Source: Thermosipho atlanticus DSM 15807
GTDB lineage: Bacteria > Thermotogota > Thermotogae > Thermotogales > Fervidobacteriaceae
Length of the DNA stretch: 64,000 nt
Direction: 5' to 3'
NCBI RefSeq assembly: GCF_900129985.1
Contig: NZ_FQXN01000002.1
Coordinates: forward strand, 278,298-342,297
Shown here: positions 28,462 to 37,281 of the stretch, in pieces
Layout of the letters: every line of letters starts with the position of its first letter
How positions within the stretch are numbered: position 1 is the stretch's first letter
Program-made: the position numbers and the translations under genes
Notes under the pieces: model-generated
What the model was told of the DNA's origin: nothing
The model's input: the letters and a program-made list of their open reading frames with translations, nothing else
The model's database searches: none

Positions 28462-28971
28462 ATGAAAGAAAATTTAAAAAAGATTTTGGAAATTTTGTCC
28501 AAATCAAAAGGTCCTGTAAAAGGGAAAGAACTTGCTGAGTATCTAGGTGTGAGTAGACAAGCTATAGTTCAATATATTTCGATTCTTAAAACTCAAAATT
28601 ACAAGGTTGTTTCTACAAGGGATGGTTATATCTTAGAAGATTCTAGTGGAAAAATAAGAAAAATGGTAGCGGTGAAGCACTCTATTGATGATATCTACAA
28701 TGAATTAGTTTCAATAGTAAATGCTGGAGGAACAGTTGTAAATGTAATAGTAGAGCATCCACTTTATGGGGAAATCACTGGAAGATTGGATATTAGTACT
28801 ATGGATGATGTGTCAAAGTTTATAGCTTTAATGGAATCAACGCATGCCAGACCGTTATTAGAGCTTTCTGGTGGAATACATATACACACGATTGAAACTC
28901 CTGATAAAGATACAATGAAAAAAGTTTTAGAAGCAATTAGTGATTACCTTATTAAGGAGGTGCACATATGA
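28462..28971 (+). CDS. niaR: NiaR-type transcriptional repressor (HTH_11 plus 3H domain)
   Basis: 169 residues. N-terminal winged helix, KGKELAEYLGVSRQAIVQYI at 20-39, of the BirA-like HTH_11 type. The C-terminal 3H domain shows its metal/ligand histidines: VAVKHSIDDI, VIVEHPLYGEITGRLDI and GGIHIHTIE. NiaR senses nicotinic acid and represses niacin uptake and NAD synthesis genes; the T. maritima homologue is a structural prototype. The gene has an operator-like promoter and overlaps the downstream transporter by four bases, a standard niaR-niaP arrangement. Confidence 0.9.
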   Translation: MKENLKKILEILSKSKGPVKGKELAEYLGVSRQAIVQYISILKTQNYKVVSTRDGYILEDSSGKIRKMVAVKHSIDDIYNELVSIVNAGGTVVNVIVEHPLYGEITGRLDISTMDDVSKFIALMESTHARPLLELSGGIHIHTIETPDKDTMKKVLEAISDYLIKEVHI

Positions 28972-30236
28972 AAATAGATGAGGTAGTTGGGAAACTTGTT
29001 ACGAGAAAACATCAGAAAAGATTATTATTGGTAACTTCGATACTTTGGATGATTGGGGCAGCTGGGGTTATGGTTATGCCGTTTGCTATTCCTGATATTT
29101 CGAAGGAGTGGGCTTTAAGTACAACGTTAAGTAGTTCGTTGATCAGCTCTGTTTTTTTAGGTATGCTAGTAGGTGCATTAAGTTCTGGGTTAGTTTTAGA
29201 TTACGTTGGAAGAAAGGTTGGAACGATTATTTATCTTTTGATCTCTGTTATTTTCACAGTGTTTTTTGGTATTTCAATTTCGTATAATACAGCTATGTTT
29301 TTAAGATTTTTGTCTGGAGTTGGGTATGGTGGACTGCTTCCGGCAGTAAATACTTATCTTTCCGAGTATACTTCGATAAAACTTAGGGGGAGGTATTTGG
29401 TACTTCTAGAAGCAAGTTGGGCTATCGGAAGTATTTTAATTGCTTTATTTGCTGTTACAATTGGAGAAAAGTTAGGTTGGAGATGGAATTTTTATATTTT
29501 CATTTTAGGAATATTTTCATTAATTCCTTTATCTTTTGAACGAGAAACCCCAAAATATATTTTCAAAAAATATGGTAAGAAAAAATTGGAAGAAATATTT
29601 GGAAGAGTTAAAGGGGAAATAGAACCAATTGAAGAGGTAAAAATCACATACAAAGCATTATTTAGTAAAAGTCATATCAAAAAGACAATAGTTGTTATTG
29701 TTTCATGGTTTGTAGTAAGTTTTGTGTATTATGCTTTGTTTTCTTGGGCACCTAAAATTTTTGTTGCTCAACTTGGTATAACTATTACTAAAGCAAAATG
29801 GTTTACGTTCTATATTTACTTGGCCCAACTTCCCGGTTATTTATCTGTAGCATATTTAATTGAAAAATGGGGTAGAAAACCTACATTAACAACTTATTTT
29901 ATAGCTATGGGTTTAAGCGCTTTACTTCTTCCTTTTGTTTCGGGAAATATTTCATTCTTAATAATAATGTTGATAATTTCGTTTTTTACATTGGGAGTTT
30001 GGGGACTTGTGTACGCTTATACTCCTGAACTTTTTCCAACATCATTTAGAGGAACAGCAAATGGATTGGCTGGTTCAATTGCAAGAATTGCCGGAATAAT
30101 TGCACCGTATTTTACAGGATATTTTGTTGATAAGTCCATTTTTATTGCTTTGCTGATTATTGCTATTTTAGCGGGAGTATCGGGTATAACTGTTTTGCTC
30201 CTTGGAAAAGAAACAAAAGAAATGTCTGTAAACTAA
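28968..30236 (+). CDS. niaP: MFS transporter, probable niacin permease (NiaP type)
   Basis: 422 residues with about twelve membrane helices. The sugar-porter-like motifs are present: GLVLDYVGRKVGTIIYLL (loop 2-3), YLSEYTSIKLRGRYLVLLE after helix 4, LIEKWGRKPTL (loop 8-9) and ELFPTSFRGTANGLA near 351. NiaP proteins belong to this branch. The specific call rests mainly on the overlapping niaR gene and shared promoter. Import of nicotinate would feed NAD synthesis, for which nadE is four genes downstream. A different organic acid is possible if the regulator is misassigned. Confidence 0.78.
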   Translation: MKIDEVVGKLVTRKHQKRLLLVTSILWMIGAAGVMVMPFAIPDISKEWALSTTLSSSLISSVFLGMLVGALSSGLVLDYVGRKVGTIIYLLISVIFTVFFGISISYNTAMFLRFLSGVGYGGLLPAVNTYLSEYTSIKLRGRYLVLLEASWAIGSILIALFAVTIGEKLGWRWNFYIFILGIFSLIPLSFERETPKYIFKKYGKKKLEEIFGRVKGEIEPIEEVKITYKALFSKSHIKKTIVVIVSWFVVSFVYYALFSWAPKIFVAQLGITITKAKWFTFYIYLAQLPGYLSVAYLIEKWGRKPTLTTYFIAMGLSALLLPFVSGNISFLIIMLIISFFTLGVWGLVYAYTPELFPTSFRGTANGLAGSIARIAGIIAPYFTGYFVDKSIFIALLIIAILAGVSGITVLLLGKETKEMSVN

Positions 30237-30262
30237 AGCGCCCGATGGGCGCTTTAGTTTTA
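30233..30262 (+). terminator. Terminator of niaR-niaP
   Basis: 11-bp stem CTAAAGCGCCC (30233-30243) with GGGCGCTTTAG (30247-30257), loop GAT, followed by TTTTATT. The stem begins at the stop codon. Confidence 0.88.
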
Positions 30263-30282
30263 TTAAACAAAATCAGTGTGAT

Positions 30283-30311
30283 TTGACTAGTAATTATTTT
30301 TGTGTTATACT
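30283..30311 (+). promoter_or_regulatory. Promoter of the hrcA-grpE-dnaJ operon
   Basis: TTGACT (30283-30288), 17-base spacer, TATACT (30306-30311) preceded by TGT (extended -10). The start falls inside the CIRCE-like element. Confidence 0.82.
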
Positions 30312-30312
30312 A

Positions 30313-30339
30313 TTAGCAGATATTTATTAAGAGTGATAA
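30313..30339 (+). promoter_or_regulatory. CIRCE-like HrcA operator
   Basis: TTAGCAGAT-N9-GAGTGATAA compared with the consensus TTAGCACTC-N9-GAGTGCTAA. The right arm matches 8 of 9 and the left 6 of 9, with exact nine-base spacing. It sits directly after the -10 box and before hrcA, where HrcA would repress its own operon. Confidence 0.82.
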
Positions 30340-30364
30340 TGAAAGTGATAAGTGGGGTGATTGA

Positions 30365-31378
30365 ATGAGGGATCTTTCTGAGCGACAGAAAAAGATCCTA
30401 TATTGTGTTGTAAGAGAGTATGTAAAAACGGGTGTACCTGTAAGTTCAAAAAAAGTTTTAGAAACTACTAATCTTGATTGGAGTGGTGCTACGGTAAGAA
30501 ACGATTTAAGAAAATTGGATTATTTAGGGTATATTTTTCAGCCTCATACATCAGCAGGGAGAATACCTACTGATAAAGGGCTAAGATTTTATGTCAATGA
30601 AATATTAAAAATAAGACAAGAGACAAAAAAGAAAGGTTCTTCCGTAGATACGACAATGAATTTTCCAATAGGAGATCTTGATAAAGTAATTCATGGAGCA
30701 GCAAAACTTCTTGCGACTACTGTAAAAGGTTTTGTGATTATTGAAAAACCTAGTCCAATGAATCTCAGAATTAAAAGAATTGTTTTGACCCCCGTTACTA
30801 GTAATTTTTCAATTGTGAATATTATCACAGAACTAGGATTAACTACAGTTTTGCCAATTCAACATTCAGAGATTTTTAACATAGATGAAATTGAACATTT
30901 CTTAAATAAAAGTTTGCAGGCTGCCTTTTTAAGCGATTTTAAACTGAAATTGAAAGAAATAACCGAAAGATTTTCTTGGGCTGAGGGAAGATTAAAAGAA
31001 TTTATAGAATTATCTGAACGAATTGCTTCCGAAAAATACGAAGATTACATTGCTGATGGAGTATTTAATTTAATTAATGCAAAACGATTTGACGAAAATA
31101 AATTGAAAGAAATTGTGAGATTATCAACCTCTATAGATTTTTATTCTCAGATATTTAATTTAGGTGAAGGAATCTATATTGGGAAAGAACATAATCTGAG
31201 AAATTTTGAACAGTATACGGTAGTTATAGTGCCTTATTTTGTTGGTTCTAGAGAAGTAGGTAAAATTGCAGTGATTTTTGATAAATTCGGTGATTATGAC
31301 AAGGTATTTGAAAGCATAGAATACGTTGTGAATAGATTAACTGAATATTTTACAGTTGTATCAAGAAACGTACAATAA
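30365..31378 (+). CDS. hrcA: Heat-inducible transcription repressor HrcA
   Basis: 337 residues. The N-terminal winged helix has the family signature: ERQKKILYCVVREYVKTGVP, SSKKVLE, GATVRNDLRKLDYLGYI and QPHTSAGRIPTDKGLRFYV. The GAF-like dimer domain and IDD insert follow to residue 337. HrcA binds CIRCE and needs GroEL for activity in studied systems. A CIRCE-like site lies 25 bases before the start. First gene of a plus-strand run that continues through grpE and dnaJ and possibly to 45 kb. Confidence 0.95.
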   Translation: MRDLSERQKKILYCVVREYVKTGVPVSSKKVLETTNLDWSGATVRNDLRKLDYLGYIFQPHTSAGRIPTDKGLRFYVNEILKIRQETKKKGSSVDTTMNFPIGDLDKVIHGAAKLLATTVKGFVIIEKPSPMNLRIKRIVLTPVTSNFSIVNIITELGLTTVLPIQHSEIFNIDEIEHFLNKSLQAAFLSDFKLKLKEITERFSWAEGRLKEFIELSERIASEKYEDYIADGVFNLINAKRFDENKLKEIVRLSTSIDFYSQIFNLGEGIYIGKEHNLRNFEQYTVVIVPYFVGSREVGKIAVIFDKFGDYDKVFESIEYVVNRLTEYFTVVSRNVQ

Positions 31379-31391
31379 TGGAGGTGATAGA

Positions 31392-31955
31392 ATGAAAAAA
31401 GATTTGGATAGCAAGAAAAAAACAAATGAAAAAAATGAAGTTAAGGTTGAAAAAGGCCAAAAAGTCAATAATAATGAAAAAAAGATAAAAGAACTAAAGG
31501 AAAGAATTGAGGAATTGGAAAAGCAATTAAAAGATTTTGAAAACTATGCGAGAATATTAAAATCACAATTTGAAAATTACAAAAAGGATGTTGCAAAAGA
31601 AAAGGAACAAATTACGATAAGTACTACTGGAAGAATAGTTGAGAAATTCATACCAATTATTGATGATTTCAAAAGAGCATTCGTAAATGCCGAAGAAGAA
31701 ATCAAAAATACAAAGTTTTTTAAAGGCATTGAGTTGATATATAAAAATTTCATGAAAGTTCTTAAAGATTTAGGCTTAAGTGAGCTATCTGTAGGTGAAA
31801 AATTTGATCCATTTGAACAAGAGGCTGTAGAAAAAATAATGGACGAGGAAAAAGAAGAATATACGATTATTGAAGTTGTTGAAGATGGTTATAAATTCAG
31901 AGATAGAGTAATCAAACCTGCAAAAGTCAAAGTAACAGTCAAGCCTAGGAGGTGA
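31392..31955 (+). CDS. grpE: Nucleotide exchange factor GrpE
   Basis: 187 residues from the ATG at 31392 with GGAGGTGATAG before it. The first 35 residues are highly charged and disordered. A long coiled coil (about 40-75) follows, then [17 protein letters not shown] and [18 protein letters not shown], then the beta domain ending [16 protein letters not shown]. GrpE releases ADP from DnaK. dnaK itself is not in this window. Confidence 0.94.
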   Translation: MKKDLDSKKKTNEKNEVKVEKGQKVNNNEKKIKELKERIEELEKQLKDFENYARILKSQFENYKKDVAKEKEQITISTTGRIVEKFIPIIDDFKRAFVNAEEEIKNTKFFKGIELIYKNFMKVLKDLGLSELSVGEKFDPFEQEAVEKIMDEEKEEYTIIEVVEDGYKFRDRVIKPAKVKVTVKPRR

Positions 31956-31959
31956 ATAT

Positions 31960-33075
31960 ATGGCAAAAAAAGATTATTACGAAATATTAGGAGTTTCTCG
32001 CAATGCAACTAATGAAGAGATTCGTAAGGCATATAAACAATTGATAAAAAAATGGCATCCTGACAAACACCACGAGAATAAGAGGGAAGCGGAACAAAAA
32101 TTTAAAGAGATACAAGAAGCTTATGAAGTATTGTCGGATCCTGAAAAAAGAGCAATGTATGATAGATATGGGTATGTAGGTGACGTTCCACCAAATGCAG
32201 AAGGTTTTGGCGGCTTTGGTGGTTTTGGTGGTTTTGAAGATATTTTTAGAGATTTCGGGGATTTTATTAATAATGATATTTTCAATATTTTTTTTGGGAA
32301 TCAAAGGACTTCTTCAAGGAGGAAGCAGAAGTCTCCTAGAAGAGGTGAAGACATAAATATAACTGTTGATATATCATTTGAAGAGTTATTTAAGGGCACT
32401 ACTGTTCCTCTAGAATATGATAGGTACGAAACATGTTATCATTGTAAAGGCGAAGGAATAGAACCCGGAAGTGGATGGGTTACTTGTCCAAAATGTCATG
32501 GTACAGGTACGGTGAGAGAAGAAAGAAGAACATTTTTGGGTGTAATAGTGAATCAATATACTTGTAATCAGTGTGGAGGAACTGGAAAAATTCCTGGGGA
32601 AGTTTGTCATATTTGTGGTGGTAATGGGCGAATAAAAAAAAGGCACAAAGTTGAGGTAAAAATCCCTGCAGGAATAGAAGATGGAACTGTTTTAAGAATA
32701 GCACAAGGTGGTAATGCTGGATACTATGGTGGAGATTATGGTGATTTATATGTTCATGTAAGAGTGATTGGTACAGGTGGCTTTATAAGAAAAGGAAGAG
32801 ATCTAATAAAAGATTTAACTATTGATTATATTGATGCGATTTTAGGTACAGAACTAACTTTGAAAATGCCAGATGGGAACGAGAAAAAAGTGAAAATTCC
32901 TTCTGGCGTTCAACATGGAGAAGAAATATATGTCTATGGTGAAGGATTACCTGACATGAGAACGGGAAAAAGAGGAGATTTAATATTAAGGATTAAAGTT
33001 GAGATTCCTAGAAGAGTTTCGAGAACTGAGAAAAAATTACTGCAAGAAATTGCTAAGATAAGAGGGAAAATATGA
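31960..33075 (+). CDS. dnaJ: Chaperone DnaJ
   Basis: 371 residues, type I. J domain with HPD at 33-35, a Gly/Phe-rich stretch at about 76-92, four zinc motifs [24 protein letters not shown] and CHICGGNG, and the C-terminal substrate-binding domains ending [19 protein letters not shown]. It stimulates DnaK ATPase and delivers clients. Its last four bases overlap nadE, an unusual partner for a chaperone operon that suggests shared expression. Confidence 0.95.
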   Translation: MAKKDYYEILGVSRNATNEEIRKAYKQLIKKWHPDKHHENKREAEQKFKEIQEAYEVLSDPEKRAMYDRYGYVGDVPPNAEGFGGFGGFGGFEDIFRDFGDFINNDIFNIFFGNQRTSSRRKQKSPRRGEDINITVDISFEELFKGTTVPLEYDRYETCYHCKGEGIEPGSGWVTCPKCHGTGTVREERRTFLGVIVNQYTCNQCGGTGKIPGEVCHICGGNGRIKKRHKVEVKIPAGIEDGTVLRIAQGGNAGYYGGDYGDLYVHVRVIGTGGFIRKGRDLIKDLTIDYIDAILGTELTLKMPDGNEKKVKIPSGVQHGEEIYVYGEGLPDMRTGKRGDLILRIKVEIPRRVSRTEKKLLQEIAKIRGKI

Positions 33076-33932
33076 TAAAAATTGAAGAAATCGTAAGTTT
33101 CATTCGAAAAACACTAAAAGAAAACAATTTTTCAGGTGCTGTTTTAGGCGTTAGTGGGGGAATTGATTCAGCAGTTGTATTAGGTTTATTGGTAAAAGCT
33201 ATAGAGAAAGATAAAATAAAGTGCTTTATATTACCTGAAAGAGATAGTCCGCCTGATAGTGTAAAAGATGCAATATTAGTGTGTGAAAAGTTTGGTGTAA
33301 ATTATGAAATTAAAAGAATTTCAAAAATTTTGAAAGCTTTAGGTATATATAGTTACTATCCTCCAGCATCTTTGATTCCGTGGAATATTAGAGCCAAGTA
33401 CGCTAAAAAGAGATGGAATAGTTATAGCCGACATTCTAATCCATATGAAATGGATGTTTCTGGTACAGAGGATTCTGAGTTTTTAAAAGGGATTTCTTAT
33501 TATAGAGCCAAACATCGCGTTAGAATGGTTTATTTATACAAGGAAGCTGAACTTAGAAATTACGCAGTTATTGGTACAACGAATAAGACAGAATTTTTAA
33601 CGGGGTTGTATGTAAAATGGGGTGATGATTCAACAGATATAGAGCCAATTATGCATCTTTATAAGACTGAAGTATATGAATTAGCAAAGCAACTGGAAGT
33701 GCCAGAAAAAATAATTAAAAAACCAGCTTCACCAGATTTAATTCCAGGATTAAGTGATGAAGAAGCGTTAGGGTTAAGTTATAATGATATTGATAGAATT
33801 TTAAAAAAGCTAGAGACTAACGAGAGTTTACAAGAAGAAAATCCGGAAAAAGTGGCTATCGTGAAAAGATTATATGAATTAGGAAAAGTAAGAAATAAAA
33901 TTAGAAATTTAAGTTTGCTTAATGAAATTTAA
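33072..33932 (+). CDS. nadE: NAD synthetase (NH3-dependent type) with a central insert
   Basis: 286 residues. [15 protein letters not shown] at 27-41 is the adenylate-binding PP-loop. [20 protein letters not shown] and [16 protein letters not shown] are the NadE deamido-NAD signature, and [17 protein letters not shown] follows. No glutaminase domain, so ammonia is the likely donor. Compared with short NadE enzymes, there is an extra basic/aromatic stretch (about residues 110-140, with [12 protein letters not shown]) just before the RAKHRVRM helix. It overlaps dnaJ by four bases. With niaR-niaP upstream this makes a small NAD-supply neighbourhood. Confidence 0.85.
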   Translation: MIKIEEIVSFIRKTLKENNFSGAVLGVSGGIDSAVVLGLLVKAIEKDKIKCFILPERDSPPDSVKDAILVCEKFGVNYEIKRISKILKALGIYSYYPPASLIPWNIRAKYAKKRWNSYSRHSNPYEMDVSGTEDSEFLKGISYYRAKHRVRMVYLYKEAELRNYAVIGTTNKTEFLTGLYVKWGDDSTDIEPIMHLYKTEVYELAKQLEVPEKIIKKPASPDLIPGLSDEEALGLSYNDIDRILKKLETNESLQEENPEKVAIVKRLYELGKVRNKIRNLSLLNEI

Positions 33933-33953
33933 GTATATATAGGGGGAAAATCA

Positions 33954-35186
33954 ATGAATTTAAAAATTTTAGCGAGAAAATTTGTAGAACAGGTTATAAT
34001 AGAAGTTCTACCGGACAAACTTGTAAAGGATAAATTAAATGAACTTGATATCAAAGGAAGTGTTTATGTTTTATCTATTGGAAAAGCAGCATGGCGAATG
34101 GCTAAAGCAGCTTCGGAAGTACTAAATGTCAAGTATGGAATTGTGATAACGAAATACAACCATTCATTAGGACCAATTGAACATTTTGAAATTTTTGAAG
34201 CTGGTCATCCAATTCCCGATGAAAATTCATTAAAAGCAACAAAATATGCTATCGAAAAATTGAGTGGTTTATCTGAAAATGATCATTTGATATTTTTAGT
34301 TTCAGGAGGCGGTTCGGCACTTTTTGAATATCCAGAAGATGGTATTAATTTTGAAGAGATTCAGGATATAACAAGGCAATTATTAAAGTCTGGTGCAGAC
34401 ATTGTGGAGATTAATACAATTAGAAAAAGACTTTCAAAAGTAAAAGGAGGAAAATTTGCAAAAATAATTTTTCCAGCAAGAATTACAGCCCTTGTTTTGT
34501 CTGATGTTTTAGGAGATAGACTTGAATCGATAGCTTCGGGCCCAGCATATCCAGATATTATGACAAAAGAAGATGCAAAAAAAATTATAAAAAAGTATAA
34601 TTTAAAAATTTCGGAAAAAGTTATGAAAGCGATTGAAAAAGAGACACCAAAGCAAATTGAGAATGCAACACATTATATTATTGGAAGTGTTGAACTTGCA
34701 TGCAAAACTTTAGAAAAATTTGCAAATAAAGAAGGATTTAATACATATATTTTAACTACACAACTGAATTGTGAAGCAAAAGAGGCAGGTAGATTTGTGG
34801 CAAGTATCGCAAAAAGTATAGATCAAACAAGTTTTATAACTCCTGCATGTATCATATTTGGGGGAGAAACTGTTGTAGAAGTAAAGGGTAAAGGAAAAGG
34901 AGGAAGAAATCAAGAGCTATCTCTTTCGGCTGCAATTGAGATAGAAGGGATGGATAATGTTGTTGTAGCCTCAGTAGGGACAGATGGAACGGATGGTCCA
35001 ACAGATGCTGCAGGTGGAATTATAGATGGAGAGACGGTAAAAAAAATAAAGAAATTTGGGAAAGATCCTTATGAATTTTTGGAAAATAACGATTCTTATA
35101 ACGCTCTTCTCTTAGCAGGAGATCTTTTGAAAACAGGACCCACTGGGACGAATATAAATGATTTTGGATTTATACTTATTAAGTAA
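33954..35186 (+). CDS. Glycerate 2-kinase (GK-II, MOFRL family)
   Basis: 410 residues. N-terminal DUF4147 domain with SIGKAAWRMAKAA (Lys44, the counterpart of essential Lys47 in T. maritima TM1585) and FLVSGGGSALFE. NTIRKRLSKVKGGKFA and SDVLGDRLESIASGPAYPD follow. The C-terminal MOFRL domain has GKGGRNQELSL (Arg318, counterpart of TM1585 Arg325) and GTDGTDGPTDAAGG. It phosphorylates glycerate to 2-phosphoglycerate. In Thermotoga this is the last step of serine degradation, after the aminotransferase and reductase found here at 9.4-11.4 kb. Twenty-one bases separate it from nadE, so it may be read from the same transcript. Confidence 0.92.
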   Translation: MNLKILARKFVEQVIIEVLPDKLVKDKLNELDIKGSVYVLSIGKAAWRMAKAASEVLNVKYGIVITKYNHSLGPIEHFEIFEAGHPIPDENSLKATKYAIEKLSGLSENDHLIFLVSGGGSALFEYPEDGINFEEIQDITRQLLKSGADIVEINTIRKRLSKVKGGKFAKIIFPARITALVLSDVLGDRLESIASGPAYPDIMTKEDAKKIIKKYNLKISEKVMKAIEKETPKQIENATHYIIGSVELACKTLEKFANKEGFNTYILTTQLNCEAKEAGRFVASIAKSIDQTSFITPACIIFGGETVVEVKGKGKGGRNQELSLSAAIEIEGMDNVVVASVGTDGTDGPTDAAGGIIDGETVKKIKKFGKDPYEFLENNDSYNALLLAGDLLKTGPTGTNINDFGFILIK

Positions 35187-35197
35187 AGGTGATAAAT

Positions 35198-36166
35198 ATG
35201 AAAATCTTGGTTTTAACAAAAATTACTAGTTACTTTGAAAAATTAATTAAGTTATATTCAAAAAAATATGATCTTGAGTGGTATACAAATGAAAATCTTG
35301 ATGGGATTCTTCCAGAAGTTGAAGCAGTTATTGGGGCGTCTTTAACGGAAGAACAAATAAAGAAAGCTAAAAATTTAAAAATCATATTTGTTCCGTGGAC
35401 GGGTACTGATAAACTTCCTTGGAGGATAATTAGAGAAAAGAATATAATTGTTTCTAATTCCCATGGTAATGGGAAAATTGTTGCTGAGAGAGCTTTGGCG
35501 CTTGCTTTAACTCTACTCGGAAGGGTTGTAGAGTATCATAATGATTTAATAAAAGGTATTTGGCATGGTTTTGTTAAAGGATTTAGAGAGGAAGATTATT
35601 GGATTTCACTTCAAAACAAAAGTGTTTCAATTCTAGGCACAGGTGTGATAGGAAGGCAATTAGCAAAATTACTTAAAGGTTTTGATTGTAAGATAATTGG
35701 TTTTAAAAGACACATTGAAAAACTGGAGGGCTTTGATTATATTACTAATTCTATAGAGGATGCTATCTTGGCTGCACATATTATATTTTTGACTCTTCCA
35801 TTAACAAAAGAAACATTTCACATAATTAATAAGGATATCCTAAATAAAATGGAAGGAAAATTTTTAATAAATGTTGGTAGGGGTGAACTGATAGATGAGG
35901 AGGCATTATATAATGCATTAAGTAATGGGAAACTATTGGGTTTTGCTAGTGATGTCTGGTATGAATATCCAGATAAAAATCGAAGAGTTGTGCTACCATT
36001 TCATTATCCATTCCATACTTTCAAAAATGTGGTTATTTCTCCTCATGTGGGTGGTTTTACATTGGAAGGTCAAATTGGAAGAATTGATGAACTTTTTGAG
36101 AATATCCTTTCCTATTTGAAGACTGGTAAGCCCAAAAATATTGTTGATCCTGAAAAAATGTATTGA
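35198..36166 (+). CDS. D-isomer-specific 2-hydroxyacid dehydrogenase
   Basis: 322 residues from the ATG at 35198 (AAAGGTGA site). NAD-binding SVSILGTGVIGRQLAKLL near 145. Catalytic residues: arginine in INVGRGELIDEE, acidic region in SDVWYEYPDK, histidine in ISPHVGGFT. It differs from the SerA-like protein at 9355-10266, notably in an aromatic loop VVLPFHYPFHTFKN before the catalytic histidine. Substrate unknown. Adjacent glycerate kinase makes hydroxypyruvate or glyoxylate possible, and the opine-dehydrogenase module that follows makes a 2-oxoacid from that pathway equally possible. Confidence 0.82.
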   Translation: MKILVLTKITSYFEKLIKLYSKKYDLEWYTNENLDGILPEVEAVIGASLTEEQIKKAKNLKIIFVPWTGTDKLPWRIIREKNIIVSNSHGNGKIVAERALALALTLLGRVVEYHNDLIKGIWHGFVKGFREEDYWISLQNKSVSILGTGVIGRQLAKLLKGFDCKIIGFKRHIEKLEGFDYITNSIEDAILAAHIIFLTLPLTKETFHIINKDILNKMEGKFLINVGRGELIDEEALYNALSNGKLLGFASDVWYEYPDKNRRVVLPFHYPFHTFKNVVISPHVGGFTLEGQIGRIDELFENILSYLKTGKPKNIVDPEKMY

Positions 36167-36199
36167 TTTTAGGTTTTGGGAAAATAAAGGAGGGATTTT

Positions 36200-37279
36200 A
36201 TGAATATAACAGTTATTGGAGCGGGCAATGGGGGACTTGCCTTAGCTGGTTTTCTTGGAATGCGCGGATATAGAGTAACGCTGTATAATCGAACGTTAAG
36301 AAGAATAGCTCCATTTATGAAATCAAAAACTATCAAACTAGAAGGGGAAGTTTCAGGGAAAGTAACTATAGAAAACATTACAACAGACATTCAAGAGGCA
36401 TTAAGTGATGCAGAATTAATCATGATTGTTGTTCCTGCATTTGCTCATGCAGATATAGCGAAGAGAGTAGCAAATTATGTAAGAGAAGGTCAAATATTTA
36501 TTTTGAATCCTGGAAGAACTTTTGGAGCACTTGAGTTTTGGAATGTTTTGAGAAATATGGGGGTAAAAAAAGACTTAATTGTTGCCGAAGCTCAAACATT
36601 TCTTTTTGCTTCTAGAACTTCTAATCCGGGAGTTTCCCATATTTTTAGAATAAAAAATGCTGTGCCAGTTTCGGCTTTACCTGCTAATAGAAATAATAGA
36701 TTGAAAGAAGTTTTAGAAGAAGTATTACCTGAATTTCAGGTTGTTAGTTCAACGTTATATACAAGTTTTAATAATATAGGTGCCGTTTTTCATCCGGCTA
36801 CTTTAATATTAAATTCTGGAAGAGTTGAAAGTACATATGGAAAATTTGAATTTTATCTTGAAGGAATAACACCTTCTGTTGCGAAAGTGTTAGAAAAAAT
36901 AGATCAAGAAAGATGCTTAGTGGCGAGAACTATGGGGATAGAACCTATGTCGGCTGTAGAGTGGCTTAATTATGCTTATGATGTTCAAGGGAATAATTTG
37001 TTTGATGCTATACATAACAACAGTGGATATCAAGGTATAATAGCACCTCCAAGTCTTCAAAATAGGTATATATTTGAAGATGTTCCTATGAGTCTTGTTC
37101 CTATTTCTTCAATGGCGAAAAAATTGGGAATAGAGACACCTGCTATTGATTCAATAGTATACCTTGCTTCAATTATGATGAATAGAGATTTTTACAGAGA
37201 AGGTAGGACTTTACAAAGGTTGGGGATTAATAACTTGAATATAGATGAGATAAAAAAATTGTTGAACGAGGGGGTGTAA
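36200..37279 (+). CDS. NAD/NADP opine (octopine/nopaline) dehydrogenase family protein
   Basis: 359 residues, close to the 360-400 typical of the family. N-terminal Rossmann loop VIGAGNGGLALAGFL (Gly7-Gly12). The C-terminal helical domain carries the conserved NNIGAVFHPATLILNSGRVE with the catalytic His198. Opine dehydrogenases reductively couple an amino acid to a 2-oxoacid, or run in reverse. Strong GGAGGG site. Followed two bases later by the cobalamin-binding gene. In this module it could form or cleave an N-carboxyalkyl amino acid used by the mutase or ATP-grasp enzyme, but no pathway of this make-up is known to me. Confidence 0.82.
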   Translation: MNITVIGAGNGGLALAGFLGMRGYRVTLYNRTLRRIAPFMKSKTIKLEGEVSGKVTIENITTDIQEALSDAELIMIVVPAFAHADIAKRVANYVREGQIFILNPGRTFGALEFWNVLRNMGVKKDLIVAEAQTFLFASRTSNPGVSHIFRIKNAVPVSALPANRNNRLKEVLEEVLPEFQVVSSTLYTSFNNIGAVFHPATLILNSGRVESTYGKFEFYLEGITPSVAKVLEKIDQERCLVARTMGIEPMSAVEWLNYAYDVQGNNLFDAIHNNSGYQGIIAPPSLQNRYIFEDVPMSLVPISSMAKKLGIETPAIDSIVYLASIMMNRDFYREGRTLQRLGINNLNIDEIKKLLNEGV

Positions 37280-37281
37280 AA

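Noticed and set aside
36160..36200. A sigma-54 (-24/-12) promoter for the cobalamin module
   Set aside because: No GG-N10-GC pattern at suitable spacing was found; the 33-base gap holds little beyond a ribosome site.
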